Assembly: GCF_000472705.1 (NCBI RefSeq)
Contig: NZ_AXAE01000022.1
Coordinates: forward strand, 1-64,000
From: Mesorhizobium erdmanii USDA 3471
Lineage (GTDB): Bacteria > Pseudomonadota > Alphaproteobacteria > Rhizobiales > Rhizobiaceae
Reading direction: 5' to 3'
Length of the DNA: 64,000 bases
A program made the translations under genes and the position numbers. Positions 53,071 through 61,119 of the stretch are shown piece after piece; position 1 is the stretch's first letter; every line of letters begins with the position of its first letter. The notes beneath the pieces were generated by a model. It had not been told where the DNA came from, did not search any database, and saw only the letters and a list, made by a program, of their open reading frames with translations.

Positions 53071-53256
53071 CGACCTGGAAGCCCTTCGCCGAGTGTTCGT
53101 TGTCGATTGTCCAGACGGGCCTAAAGGCATGGTCCGCTGGCGTCAAGACGCCGCGGCAGACAACACTGGAAAACCACTTTCGTGGCCGGGGCGTTACAGG
53201 AGATTTTCAGCCGTTGCCGGCTCGCCAGCCGATGCGGACACGGCCCCGCGAAAAAA

Positions 53257-53646
53257 CTAATCGTAGAGATTGTATTTCGCCCAGTCGGCTTCCGGGATCT
53301 CATCGCCGATGCGATAGCGCAGCTGCAGGACTTCCATATGGTCGGGCCCGGTCTGGCATTTGAATTTCAGCCGGTACCACTGTCCCTTGCTGCGGAACGC
53401 CGCGCCGGGGCTTCTGATCGCATCGGCGCTCATCTCGGGTGTCGCGAAGGCGTAGGCGACGACACGATCGGCCTTGAACTTGCTATCGTCGTGGGTGATC
53501 CGGTCGAGGATTTCGGCATCGCACCGCTGCTCCAGGCGCGTTTGCGGATCAAGTTTCATCAGCCCGGCACGCAAGGCATTGTCCATCGCGCTGGCCGGGA
53601 AGGCCAGCGTCAAGGACGCAATGGCCACCATGCAGAGTGTCTTCAT
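53257..53646 (-). CDS. Secreted DUF930 protein
   Basis: 129 aa from ATG 53646; the frame is open to 53664. A signal peptide (MKTLCMVAIASLTLAFPASA) precedes the DUF930 domain with LMKLDPQTRLEQRCDAEILDRI, ADRVVAYAF and WYRLKFKCQTGPDHMEV. Two cysteines could form a disulfide. This small periplasmic family is seen in Rhizobiales; its function is unknown to me. Confidence 0.85.
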   Translation of the reverse strand: MKTLCMVAIASLTLAFPASAMDNALRAGLMKLDPQTRLEQRCDAEILDRITHDDSKFKADRVVAYAFATPEMSADAIRSPGAAFRSKGQWYRLKFKCQTGPDHMEVLQLRYRIGDEIPEADWAKYNLYD

Positions 53647-53720
53647 GGGCGGGACTAGCAGCATATTTTGTCTGATAAATCAACCAAGAGGGGCGTTTCA
53701 TGGTCGGGAAGCACCCGTAT

Positions 53721-54419
53721 TCAGGGGGAAGACGCAATCAAAATCTCGTGTCGAGGCGCATCGTGCGCGGCTTGCGGCCAACGGACCAGCGAGGCGCGCC
53801 CGGCATCGGTGAGATCGTAAAGGCCGCGGTCGACGCGCGCGAACCAGCCATAGACGTTGTGCTGCAGGATTTTCGGTGCGATCGGCGTCAGGGCCTTCAG
53901 GTCACGCGGCCTTTTGGGTCCGTCGACAAGCGCGGCGGCGCAGGTGAGGGCGCTCTGGCGGTAGGCGGTCATGATCGGATTGCGCGATCCTCCGCCGGCA
54001 ACGGGATCGCCGCGGCGGCGCTGGTGCTCGTCGACCAGGCGGGATCGCCGCCGTGCATTCCTGCGCGGTTCCGGCGCGGCGGGACTGACAAGCACTTCGA
54101 CCTTGTCATTGGCCGTCACGCCAAGCACGCCGAAGCCAAGCCGACGGCAGAGGTTGCGGAATCGGGCGTCGCTTTCGCGCCCCTTTCCCCGCGCCGACAT
54201 GCGCGCCGCCAGCCACACTTCGTCGCAAGCGGCCGCGCGGTCGACGCCTTGCAGCACCAGTTCGAGGTTGAACTGCAGCTTCAGTTCGCAGATGACGACC
54301 ACCGGTGGCTCGCCCTCGCGTAGCGCGACGATGTCGCAGCCTCCGATCTCCCCCTTCACGACGAAGTCGAGATTTTCGAGGAACCGCTTCACCGGCGCAT
54401 AGAGTGAGGTCTCGTTCAT
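53721..54419 (-). CDS. DUF2161 PDDEXK-type nuclease-like protein
   Basis: 232 aa. It begins MNETSLYAPVKRFLENLDF with VKGEIGGCDIVALREGEPPVVVICELKLQFNLEL, which matches a PDDEXK nuclease core (D...E-x-K), and is annotated elsewhere as DUF2161 phosphodiesterase. A C-terminal winged-helix-like part contains ILQHNVYGWFARVDRGLYDLT. It may act on DNA, but activity is only inferred. The gene is convergent-free and sits 60 bp from the desaturase gene. Confidence 0.83.
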   Translation of the reverse strand: MNETSLYAPVKRFLENLDFVVKGEIGGCDIVALREGEPPVVVICELKLQFNLELVLQGVDRAAACDEVWLAARMSARGKGRESDARFRNLCRRLGFGVLGVTANDKVEVLVSPAAPEPRRNARRRSRLVDEHQRRRGDPVAGGGSRNPIMTAYRQSALTCAAALVDGPKRPRDLKALTPIAPKILQHNVYGWFARVDRGLYDLTDAGRASLVRWPQAAHDAPRHEILIASSP

Positions 54420-54479
54420 GCCTCAAGGCTTAGCCGATTCGACGAGAAAAAGCCTTTCGGCTTCGGGATGCCGTCGATG

Positions 54480-55277
54480 TCAGGCTTCGGTGCTCGGCAC
54501 TGGACGATCCGATCGTTTGTCCGGGGGCAGGAGCGGATAGCTGACCTGGCCGAAGTAGCTGGACGGGATCGGATCATCGACGCCGTATTTTTCCGGCACT
54601 TTATTGCCAGTGGCATTGTAGGTGCCGAACACCATGTCGAGCACAGGCAACTGCCCGGCGAAGTTCTTGTCATAGGCTTCGCGCTGGTTGGCATGGTGCC
54701 AATGATGGAACTGTGGGCTGGCAATCAGCCACTTCAGGGGACCGAACGGAATCCGCAGGTTCGAATGAACAAGCAGCGTGTGTCCAAAATAGATGGACGA
54801 AAACAGCGCAATCGAGGCTTCGGAGAAACCGAGGAAAAAGACCGGCGTCAGCGATATTGCCTTCGTGAGGATGGCATCGACCGGGTGGGAGTGGAAGGCG
54901 CCGAGCCAGTCCAGTTCATCAATGCCGTGGTGAACGGCGTGGAATTTCCAAAGCGCGGGGATTTCGTGGAAGGCCCGGTGTGTCCAGTAGACGCCGATAT
55001 CGGTGATCAGGATGATTTCCGCGACCTGCAACCAGACCGGCTGGCCGCCGACGGCCTGCGTCATCGATTGCGGGACCAGGACTGCCGCGGCGTCGAGTGT
55101 GTTGGCCGCGATCAGAACGATGGCCACCTTTATGATGAGGCCGTTGAACAGCACATAGATCAGATCGACACCCAGGCCCTTGCGCAGGGTCTTCTGAGGC
55201 CGTTCGTGGAACAGGTGTTCGAACGGAATGAAGATCAATGCGGCGATCAACAGCGCCTTGATGCCAAATATGTCCAT
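54480..55277 (-). CDS. Sterol desaturase / fatty acid hydroxylase family protein
   Basis: 265 aa from ATG 55277; the frame is open to 55598. About four membrane segments are present. The three histidine clusters are HRAFHE, HAVHHG and HHWHHANQ, as expected for a di-iron hydroxylase. Possible substrates are fatty acids, sterol-like lipids or carotenoids. It is a single gene. Confidence 0.9.
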   Translation of the reverse strand: MDIFGIKALLIAALIFIPFEHLFHERPQKTLRKGLGVDLIYVLFNGLIIKVAIVLIAANTLDAAAVLVPQSMTQAVGGQPVWLQVAEIILITDIGVYWTHRAFHEIPALWKFHAVHHGIDELDWLGAFHSHPVDAILTKAISLTPVFFLGFSEASIALFSSIYFGHTLLVHSNLRIPFGPLKWLIASPQFHHWHHANQREAYDKNFAGQLPVLDMVFGTYNATGNKVPEKYGVDDPIPSSYFGQVSYPLLPPDKRSDRPVPSTEA

Positions 55278-56236
55278 TCGTTCGCCTCTATTGCCTTGCC
55301 GTCGGCCAGCACCCGCTCGCGCTTCAGCTTGCGGACAGAACCACATTTCTCCTTTCCAAAGGCTTGATGCCGGTCTCCCGGCCATACTCTGGCAGCCGCT
55401 GCCTGAGGAATATCGCCTCGAGCGGGAGCGCCTACAGCAGGAGGCCTTGGCGCGACACCGCGCAGAGTCGGCAGAACGCTTCCTCCGGGCAACGGCGAGC
55501 CGCCAGGACGCGCAAGCGATCGTATCTCTCCTTACGAATCCGTAAGTCGCAGATCGAGCCAAGGCTGGCTTATGGTCAATGTCGGCAGCGGACTGCACTC
55601 CCTGCTCAGCGGGCCTCCACCCGCCGAACCAATGGCCCGCTGCCCCTGTGTCACCTGCGGCAGCGGGCTATGGGTCTGAACAGCGGTTCCTTGCCCGCCT
55701 GGGAGAGGCGCCAGGACGCGCGGGGCGCTTCGGCGGTGTAGGAGGCGGTCGGCGGGGATGGCGCGCTAGCGGGCCGCCCTTCTTGGCTTTAACGCATCTA
55801 TTTGAGGATGAAGTACAGCGGAATAAGGATTGCGAACCCGGCAATTCCGGTGAGAAACAGGTCTGCGATCATGAGCCCCCGCTCGAATTTCCGATCACAC
55901 TCACATTCGAATTAGCTAAAATGCAAGGGAATGGCACGCGGCCGCGTCACTATGCCTTGCGACGTCGCGGAAATGGGATGACGTTGGCATCGCTTTCGGG
56001 GTCCAGCGGCTCGCGCAACTTGATGCGCGTCGGCGATGTCTACGGCAAAAGGGGAATAATTCCGGATTTCCGGTGCATTGCCAGCCCGGCTTGCCCGAAT
56101 CCACCGAGCGCACCAACAGTCCCGACCGAAATCAGTTCGACGACGGAATTCTTAACGGTAACTGGATTTGCCATGTTCGCAATCTTGTGCGCAGGATCAG
56201 TAAAGCGAAAGATTATATAGATATTTCAACGCTATA
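55278..56236. other. 960-bp region without a confident gene
   Basis: Six-frame reading shows no protein family. There is a charged plus frame ending at 55545 (RLERERLQQEALARHRAE) without a clear start, a 24-aa membrane peptide (55798-55872, listed separately) and a 44-codon minus frame (56040-56174, MANPVTVKNSVVELISVG) that lacks support. The right half, from about 56110, is AT-richer and probably holds promoters or decayed DNA. Confidence 0.5.
55798..55872 (-). CDS. Possible 24-aa single-pass membrane peptide
   Basis: ATG 55872 follows gcgggggctc, a usable ribosome site. The product, MIADLFLTGIAGFAILIPLY then FILK, is almost entirely one hydrophobic helix with a C-terminal lysine. It resembles very small membrane subunits in type but not in sequence, and no transporter genes are near. 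It could be a real micro-protein or chance. Confidence 0.35.
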   Translation of the reverse strand: MIADLFLTGIAGFAILIPLYFILK

Positions 56237-56326
56237 TGGCGGAGGGAGTGGGATTCGAACCCACGGTGAACTTGCGCCCACGCCGGTTTTCAAGACCGGT
56301 GCCTTAAACCGCTCGGCCATCCCTCC
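56237..56326 (-). tRNA. tRNA-Ser(TGA)
   Basis: Minus-strand cloverleaf with acceptor GGAGGGAT / ACTCCCTCC, D-arm GGCCGAGCGGTTTAAGGC, anticodon loop CTTGAAA giving TGA, a long class-II variable arm (CGTGGGCGCAAGTTCACC) and T-arm GTGGG-TTCGAAT-CCCAC. CCA is encoded at 56237-56239. The long variable arm confirms serine. Confidence 0.95.
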
Positions 56327-56348
56327 AGTGACTGCGTCACATGCGACT

Positions 56349-56378
56349 GCTCTAGTGTGCCCGGCAAAGGCCTGTCAA
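56349..56378 (-). promoter_or_regulatory. Sigma-70 type promoter for tRNA-Ser
   Basis: On the minus strand TTGACA (56373-56378) and TAGAGC (56349-56354) are spaced by 18 bp. The predicted start is 15-20 bp before the tRNA 5' end. Confidence 0.6.
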
Positions 56379-56598
56379 CCGGCATGCGTGAGCGCGTGCG
56401 CTCCCAGCCGCTCGAGGGAGAGGTGACGCCACAATCTTGCCCGGTTCCGGCCACAATCGGTTAATATCGTGATAAACAATTCCTGTGCACAAAGGATCGG
56501 GGTTCAAGGCTTCGTTGGTAATGTCGAGCGAGTGTTTTGGCTCCTCTGCTGTTCAAACGACGGCGTCTTGATTGAGACTGTAGGGGATTTCGGGAAAA

Positions 56599-57822
56599 AT
56601 GCAGGCTACGACGCGTCTTCGTCGCGCTTCGACGCTCACGCTTCTTGCCGCGTCGGCTGCCTTGCTGGCGGCTTGCGCCTCCCAGCCCGAGCCGAAAGCG
56701 ATGGTGAACACCAAGCCGCGCTCCAAGGAATATTTCGCCGAGACCGAATATGGCGTGAAGGCGAGCCCACGCGTCAATTTCATGCGGCGTGGCGGCGGCC
56801 GTGACCAGCTCGGCAAGCCCTACCAGGTGCGCGGCAAGTGGTATTACCCAAAGGAAGAAAAGCGTTACGCCAAGGTCGGCCTGGCCTCCTGGTATGGCGA
56901 CGCCTTCCATGGCCGTCTCACCGCCAATGGCGAAGTCTACGACATGACGCATCTGACCGCGGCGCATCCGACCATGCCGCTGCCGAGCTACGCCCGCGTC
57001 ACCAACCTTGAAACCGGCAGTTCGGTCATCGTGCGCGTCAACGACCGGGGGCCGTATCATGAGGGCCGCATCATCGACGTCTCGGAGCGCGCGGCGCAGA
57101 TGCTCGACTACGCCAAGGTCGGCACCGCTAAGGTCAAGGTCGAATATGTCGGCCGCGCGCCGCTTGATGGCGACGATGACCAGTATCTGATGGCATCCTA
57201 TCACCCGGGCAACCGGATTCCGGATCCGTCGGATGGCCTGCCGACCGGCGTCATGGTGGCCATGAACGGGCCGTCGCCCAGCGTGCCGGTGGGCGCGGCT
57301 GCCGTGCCGTTCCCCGGCCAGTTGACGAATTCCGGCGAGGCATTCGCTGCGCAGCCATCCCTGTCAGCGCAGGCGCCGGCTTTCGGCGACCTGATGCTGC
57401 CCGACTTCGGACCGATCGTGCCGGAACGTCCCGACATCGGCCTGCCGGCGCAGTCGCCGTTCGCCATGGCTTCGCTGTCCTACGCGGATGAACGCGTCCA
57501 GCGCGCCGATGTCTTTGCCGCGCTGGACGATAGCGGCATGGCGCCCGCCGACATCCTGCGGTCGTGGAAAAAGTCCAATCCGCAGGCGTCGCCGTCCAGC
57601 GCCGACTACGTTGCCGCTGGAACGTTCGACGACGCCGCGGAAGCCAAGCGCGTGGCCGCGGCGCTTCAACCTTTCGGCAGAACGGAGATTCAGCGCTCCG
57701 ACCTCGACGGCAATGACTGGTATGCGGTCAATCTCTATCCGAATGGTCATGGCGGGCTGGACGAGTTGCTGCGGGCGGCATGGTTGCACGGTGCACCGGA
57801 CGCCCTGGCTGTGCGCAACTGA
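56599..57822 (+). CDS. rlpA: RlpA-family lipoprotein with SPOR domain
   Basis: 407 aa. A lipobox (LAAC at residues 23-26) marks it as a lipoprotein. The double-psi beta-barrel domain covers about 90-195, with GLASWYGDAFHGRLTANGEVYD and RVTNLETGSSVIVRVNDRGPY. A C-terminal SPOR domain (about 330-405) should bind denuded glycan at the septum. RlpA cleaves such strands in some species. It lies upstream of the dac gene, a usual Rhizobiales order. Confidence 0.9.
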   Translation: MQATTRLRRASTLTLLAASAALLAACASQPEPKAMVNTKPRSKEYFAETEYGVKASPRVNFMRRGGGRDQLGKPYQVRGKWYYPKEEKRYAKVGLASWYGDAFHGRLTANGEVYDMTHLTAAHPTMPLPSYARVTNLETGSSVIVRVNDRGPYHEGRIIDVSERAAQMLDYAKVGTAKVKVEYVGRAPLDGDDDQYLMASYHPGNRIPDPSDGLPTGVMVAMNGPSPSVPVGAAAVPFPGQLTNSGEAFAAQPSLSAQAPAFGDLMLPDFGPIVPERPDIGLPAQSPFAMASLSYADERVQRADVFAALDDSGMAPADILRSWKKSNPQASPSSADYVAAGTFDDAAEAKRVAAALQPFGRTEIQRSDLDGNDWYAVNLYPNGHGGLDELLRAAWLHGAPDALAVRN

Positions 57823-57905
57823 TCTATTTTGCCCGCGCGGTTGATCCGGCGGAAAAAACCCTGCTAGCTTGGCTGTGCCAAAACCGGCGAACGGGTCGAG
57901 ATTTC

Positions 57906-59072
57906 ATGCAGTTGCGCGCCTTTCCGCCATTTGCCGGCTTCCTCGGACTGGCCTTGCTGCTGCTTTGCCTCGCTCCGGCCCAGGCGCAGCTTTTCGAGAC
58001 CAAGGCAACCCAGGCCTTCATGATCGATGCCGACACCGGCACGGTGCTGTTTTCGAAAGACGCCGACAAGCCGATTCCGCCCGCTTCGATGGCCAAGTTG
58101 ATGACCATGGAAGTGGTTTTTAACGCCATCAAGTCCGGACGCCTCAAACTCGACGACACGTTCGTGGTGAGCGAAAACGCCTGGCGCAAGGGCGGCGCGC
58201 CATCGGGAACGTCGACGATGTTCGCCAAGCTCAAATCGGCGATCCGGCTCGAGGATTTGATCCAGGGCGTGACCGTGCAGGCCGCCAATGACGGCTGCAT
58301 CGTCATCGCCGAAGGCATGGCCGGATCGGAGGATAATTTCGCGGCGCAGATGACCGAGCGCGCGCGCCAGCTTGGCCTGAAGACGTCGATCTTCGTCAAT
58401 TCGACCGGGCTGCCGGCCGATGGCCAGCAGACGACCGTGCGCGAATTGGCGCAGCTGGCCCTGCATCTATGGCGCGATTACCCGGATTTCTACCGCTACT
58501 ATGGCCTGAAGGATTTCACCTGGAACAAGATCTCGCAGAGGAACCGCAACCCGCTGCTGGCCATGGACATCGGCGCTGACGGCGTGGCGGTCGGCGCGAG
58601 CGAGGCGGCCGGCTTCGGCATCGTCGCTTCGGTCAGCCACGACGGCACACGGGTGATCGCGGCGATGAGCGGGCTGGCCAATGACAAGGAACGCGCCGAA
58701 GAGGCGCGCAAACTGCTCGACTGGGGCGTTCGCTCCTTCGAGAAGACCGAAATCTTCGCCAAGGACGAGGTGGTGGGAGAGGCACAGGTTTTTGGCGGTG
58801 CGAAATCCGGCGTCACGCTGAAGGCAAAAGGGCCGATCGCCATTTTCCTGCCGATCACCAACCGCGACAAGCTGACGGCCAGGATCGTCTACACCGGCCC
58901 GGTCGCCGCACCCGTCGAGGAGGGGCAGCCGGTAGGTGCTTTGCGCGTCTGGATCGGCGACACGCTGAGCCAGGAGACGCCGCTTTTCGCGGCTGAATCG
59001 ATCGCCGTCGGCACGTTGCCGCAGCGCGCGCTCGATGCCGTCAAGGAACTGGCAATCGGCTGGCTGCGATAA
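57906..59072 (+). CDS. D-Ala-D-Ala carboxypeptidase-like protein (DacF type) with degenerate active-site motifs
   Basis: 388 aa from ATG 57906; the frame is open to 57780. A signal peptide ends at APAQA. The serine motif SMAK (61-64) is intact. The SxN motif reads QAAN (Ala126-Asn128), and the KTG motif reads AVG (228-230), so two of the three classical motifs differ from the standard. A C-terminal beta-rich domain follows (about 270-370). It may be a divergent or inactive peptidase, or a subfamily with altered motifs. It lies between rlpA and tmk. Confidence 0.87.
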   Translation: MQLRAFPPFAGFLGLALLLLCLAPAQAQLFETKATQAFMIDADTGTVLFSKDADKPIPPASMAKLMTMEVVFNAIKSGRLKLDDTFVVSENAWRKGGAPSGTSTMFAKLKSAIRLEDLIQGVTVQAANDGCIVIAEGMAGSEDNFAAQMTERARQLGLKTSIFVNSTGLPADGQQTTVRELAQLALHLWRDYPDFYRYYGLKDFTWNKISQRNRNPLLAMDIGADGVAVGASEAAGFGIVASVSHDGTRVIAAMSGLANDKERAEEARKLLDWGVRSFEKTEIFAKDEVVGEAQVFGGAKSGVTLKAKGPIAIFLPITNRDKLTARIVYTGPVAAPVEEGQPVGALRVWIGDTLSQETPLFAAESIAVGTLPQRALDAVKELAIGWLR

Positions 59073-59112
59073 CACCCACGGCATGGACGTTTCCCCGAAC
59101 GCGGACTATCTA

Positions 59113-59213
59113 ATGCATGTCGCCCAAGGGTGCGTAGCGGTTTTGGGACAACGACATGCATGAAAACAAAAGCTTAAGGCGCGTTGATTCGTTTCGATGC
59201 GGCGCGCTTTAGA
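59113..59213 (+). repeat. Two-hairpin palindromic intergenic repeat
   Basis: Hairpin (59113-59161) with arms atgcatgtcg and cgacatgcat, inner arms cccaa.. and ..ttttggg; second, weaker hairpin (about 59175-59213) ttaaggcgcg ... gcgcgcttta. It is in reverse orientation relative to 17974 and 29767. It ends 41 bp before the proposed tmk start, so the open frame upstream of that TTG starts inside the repeat. Confidence 0.82.
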
Positions 59214-59253
59214 GCGCAACAATCTACTCCAACCTGGACAAAGGCCGTTTCGA

Positions 59254-59928
59254 TTGACGCGCGGATTTTTCATCACCTTCGAAGGCGGCGAAGGCGCAGG
59301 CAAGTCGACGCAGATCGAGCGGCTGGCAAGGAAGATGCGCGCCAAGAAGTATGACGTCCTGCTCACGCGCGAACCGGGCGGTTCGCCTGGCGCCGAAGCG
59401 GTCAGGCATGTGCTGCTTTCAGGCGCCGCGGAGCCATTCGGACCGAAGATGGAAGCGCTGCTCTTCGCCGCCGCTCGCTCCGATCATGTCGAGCAAGTCA
59501 TCCGGCCGGCGGTCGAGCGCGGCTCCGTCGTGCTTTGCGATCGTTTCCTGGATTCCTCGCGGGTCTACCAAGGCGTCACCGGCGGGATCGACCCGGCGTT
59601 CATGGCTGAGTTGGAGCAAGTCGCCATCAACGGCATGATGCCCGACATGACGCTGATCTTCGATATCGATCCGGCCGAGGGCCTCAGGCGCGCGACGGTG
59701 CGGCGCGGCAGCGATGCCGGTGCGGACCGCTTCGAGAAGGAGACGCTGGCCATACACCAGGCCCGCCGCGATGCCTTTCTGGCGATCGCCGCGGCAGAGC
59801 CGGAACGCTGTATCGTCATCGACGCATCCGCCGATCCCGATACGGTCGAGCACGTCGTCACCGCCGCCGTCTTCGCGGCTCTGGAGGCGAGGGCACCCGC
59901 ACGCAACAGGCAGGTCGCACCGGTATGA
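59254..59928 (+). CDS. tmk: dTMP kinase
   Basis: 224 aa from TTG 59254, preceded by aagg at 59241-59244. The frame is open to an ATG at 59197, but this lies in the intergenic repeat, so TTG is preferred. The P-loop is FEGGEGAGKST, the DRX motif is CDRFLDSSRVYQG, and the LTREPGGSPG region is typical. It phosphorylates dTMP to dTDP. Its stop overlaps the holB ATG. Confidence 0.93.
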   Translation: MTRGFFITFEGGEGAGKSTQIERLARKMRAKKYDVLLTREPGGSPGAEAVRHVLLSGAAEPFGPKMEALLFAAARSDHVEQVIRPAVERGSVVLCDRFLDSSRVYQGVTGGIDPAFMAELEQVAINGMMPDMTLIFDIDPAEGLRRATVRRGSDAGADRFEKETLAIHQARRDAFLAIAAAEPERCIVIDASADPDTVEHVVTAAVFAALEARAPARNRQVAPV

Positions 59929-60980
59929 TCTTCGAACGCATCGCGCCCGAACAGCATGATACGCTGGACGGCGTGCCCGAACCGTCCGAAACGCCTCGTC
60001 TGGTCGGGCACGGGCAGGCGGCCGAGATGCTCGCCACCGCCTATCGCTCGGGAAAGCTGCCGCATGCGTTGATCTTCGCCGGACCGGTCGGCATCGGCAA
60101 GGCGACGCTGGCCTTCCATCTGGCCCATCATCTGCTGAGGCATCCAACCTTCGAACAAGCGCCGGAAAACCTTGCCGTACCCGATCCGGCCTCGCCACTG
60201 TTTCGTCAGATCGCGACCGGCGCGCATCCAGGCGTGCTGCATCTGACCCGGCCGCTGAACGACAAGACCAAGAGCTTCAAGACCGTCGTTACCGTCGACG
60301 AGATCCGCAGGGTCAGCCGCTTCCTGTCGATGACCTCGCATGACGGCAGCTACCGGGTCGTCATCGTCGACCCGGCCGATGACATGAATGCCAATGCCGC
60401 CAACGCCTTGCTGAAGAATCTCGAGGAACCGCCGGCACGAACGCTGTTCATTCTGATCGTCCATGCGCCGGGCAGCCTGCTGCCGACGATCCGTTCGCGC
60501 TGCCAGATGATACGCCTGACACCGCTCGACGCCGACGATTTGCTGGCGGTGCTGCGGACGGCCGAACCGCCCCCGCCGGACGATCCGGCCGCAAGGACAG
60601 CACTGGTCGAGCGGGCAGGGGGCAGCGCGCGCAACGCGATCCTTTTGACGCAATATGGCGGGCTGGAGATCGCCGAGACGCTCGATGCGCTGGTAGCGAA
60701 GGGAAGAGGCGACATCGGCGGAGCCTATCGGCTTGCCGAAGCCGTCGCTGGACGCGACCAGGCGATCCAGTTCGATATCTTCAATCGCCGGGCGCTCGAC
60801 CTGTTGTCGGATGCGGCAAGCCGGGCTGCCCTGGCCGGCGACCTCGCAAGGGCGAAAACATTGTCGGACACTTGGCATGAGGCGCTGGACGCGATATCTG
60901 AGACCGATACCTACAATCTCGACAAGAAGCAGCACGCCTTGACCATGATCGACCGCCTGAATTCTGCGATGCGAATGTGA
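59925..60980 (+). CDS. holB: DNA polymerase III subunit delta'
   Basis: 351 aa. The AAA+ clamp-loader fold shows GPVGIGKATLAFHLAHHLL, VVIVDPADDMNANAANALLKNLEEPP and the SRC sensor in RSRCQMIRLTPL. It is part of the replicative clamp loader with the tau/gamma and delta subunits. It overlaps tmk by 4 bp, and the pair is conserved across alphaproteobacteria. A repeat separates it from metG. Confidence 0.94.
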   Translation: MIFERIAPEQHDTLDGVPEPSETPRLVGHGQAAEMLATAYRSGKLPHALIFAGPVGIGKATLAFHLAHHLLRHPTFEQAPENLAVPDPASPLFRQIATGAHPGVLHLTRPLNDKTKSFKTVVTVDEIRRVSRFLSMTSHDGSYRVVIVDPADDMNANAANALLKNLEEPPARTLFILIVHAPGSLLPTIRSRCQMIRLTPLDADDLLAVLRTAEPPPPDDPAARTALVERAGGSARNAILLTQYGGLEIAETLDALVAKGRGDIGGAYRLAEAVAGRDQAIQFDIFNRRALDLLSDAASRAALAGDLARAKTLSDTWHEALDAISETDTYNLDKKQHALTMIDRLNSAMRM

Positions 60981-60992
60981 CGGCCTTTTTGG

Positions 60993-61038
60993 TGCATGCC
61001 GTTGCCCCAAAACCGGGGCCACTTTTGGGCGGCATGCA
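60993..61038 (-). repeat. Palindromic intergenic repeat, single hairpin
   Basis: Arms tgcatgcc (60993-61000) and ggcatgca (61031-61038), inner arms cccaaaa and ttttggg. It corresponds to the second hairpin of the copies at 17974 and 29767, without the first. It lies 12 bp after the holB stop. Confidence 0.8.
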
Positions 61039-61119
61039 TCGGCACCGGGATGGCAATCGCCATTCCGATGCGATATCCACCGCCACGGCTTCCATTCAGA
61101 TATTCATGATGGTTCATTC

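Noticed and set aside
53071..53256. Possible yybP-ykoY manganese riboswitch upstream of the TerC-family gene
   Set aside because: The leader is GC-rich with several hairpins, but the conserved motif-A and motif-B loops are not recognisable by eye.
56073..56426. 117-aa plus-strand open frame with GIRTHGELAPTPVF
   Set aside because: This is the well-known false translation of the antisense strand of tRNA-Ser, which lies at 56237-56326.
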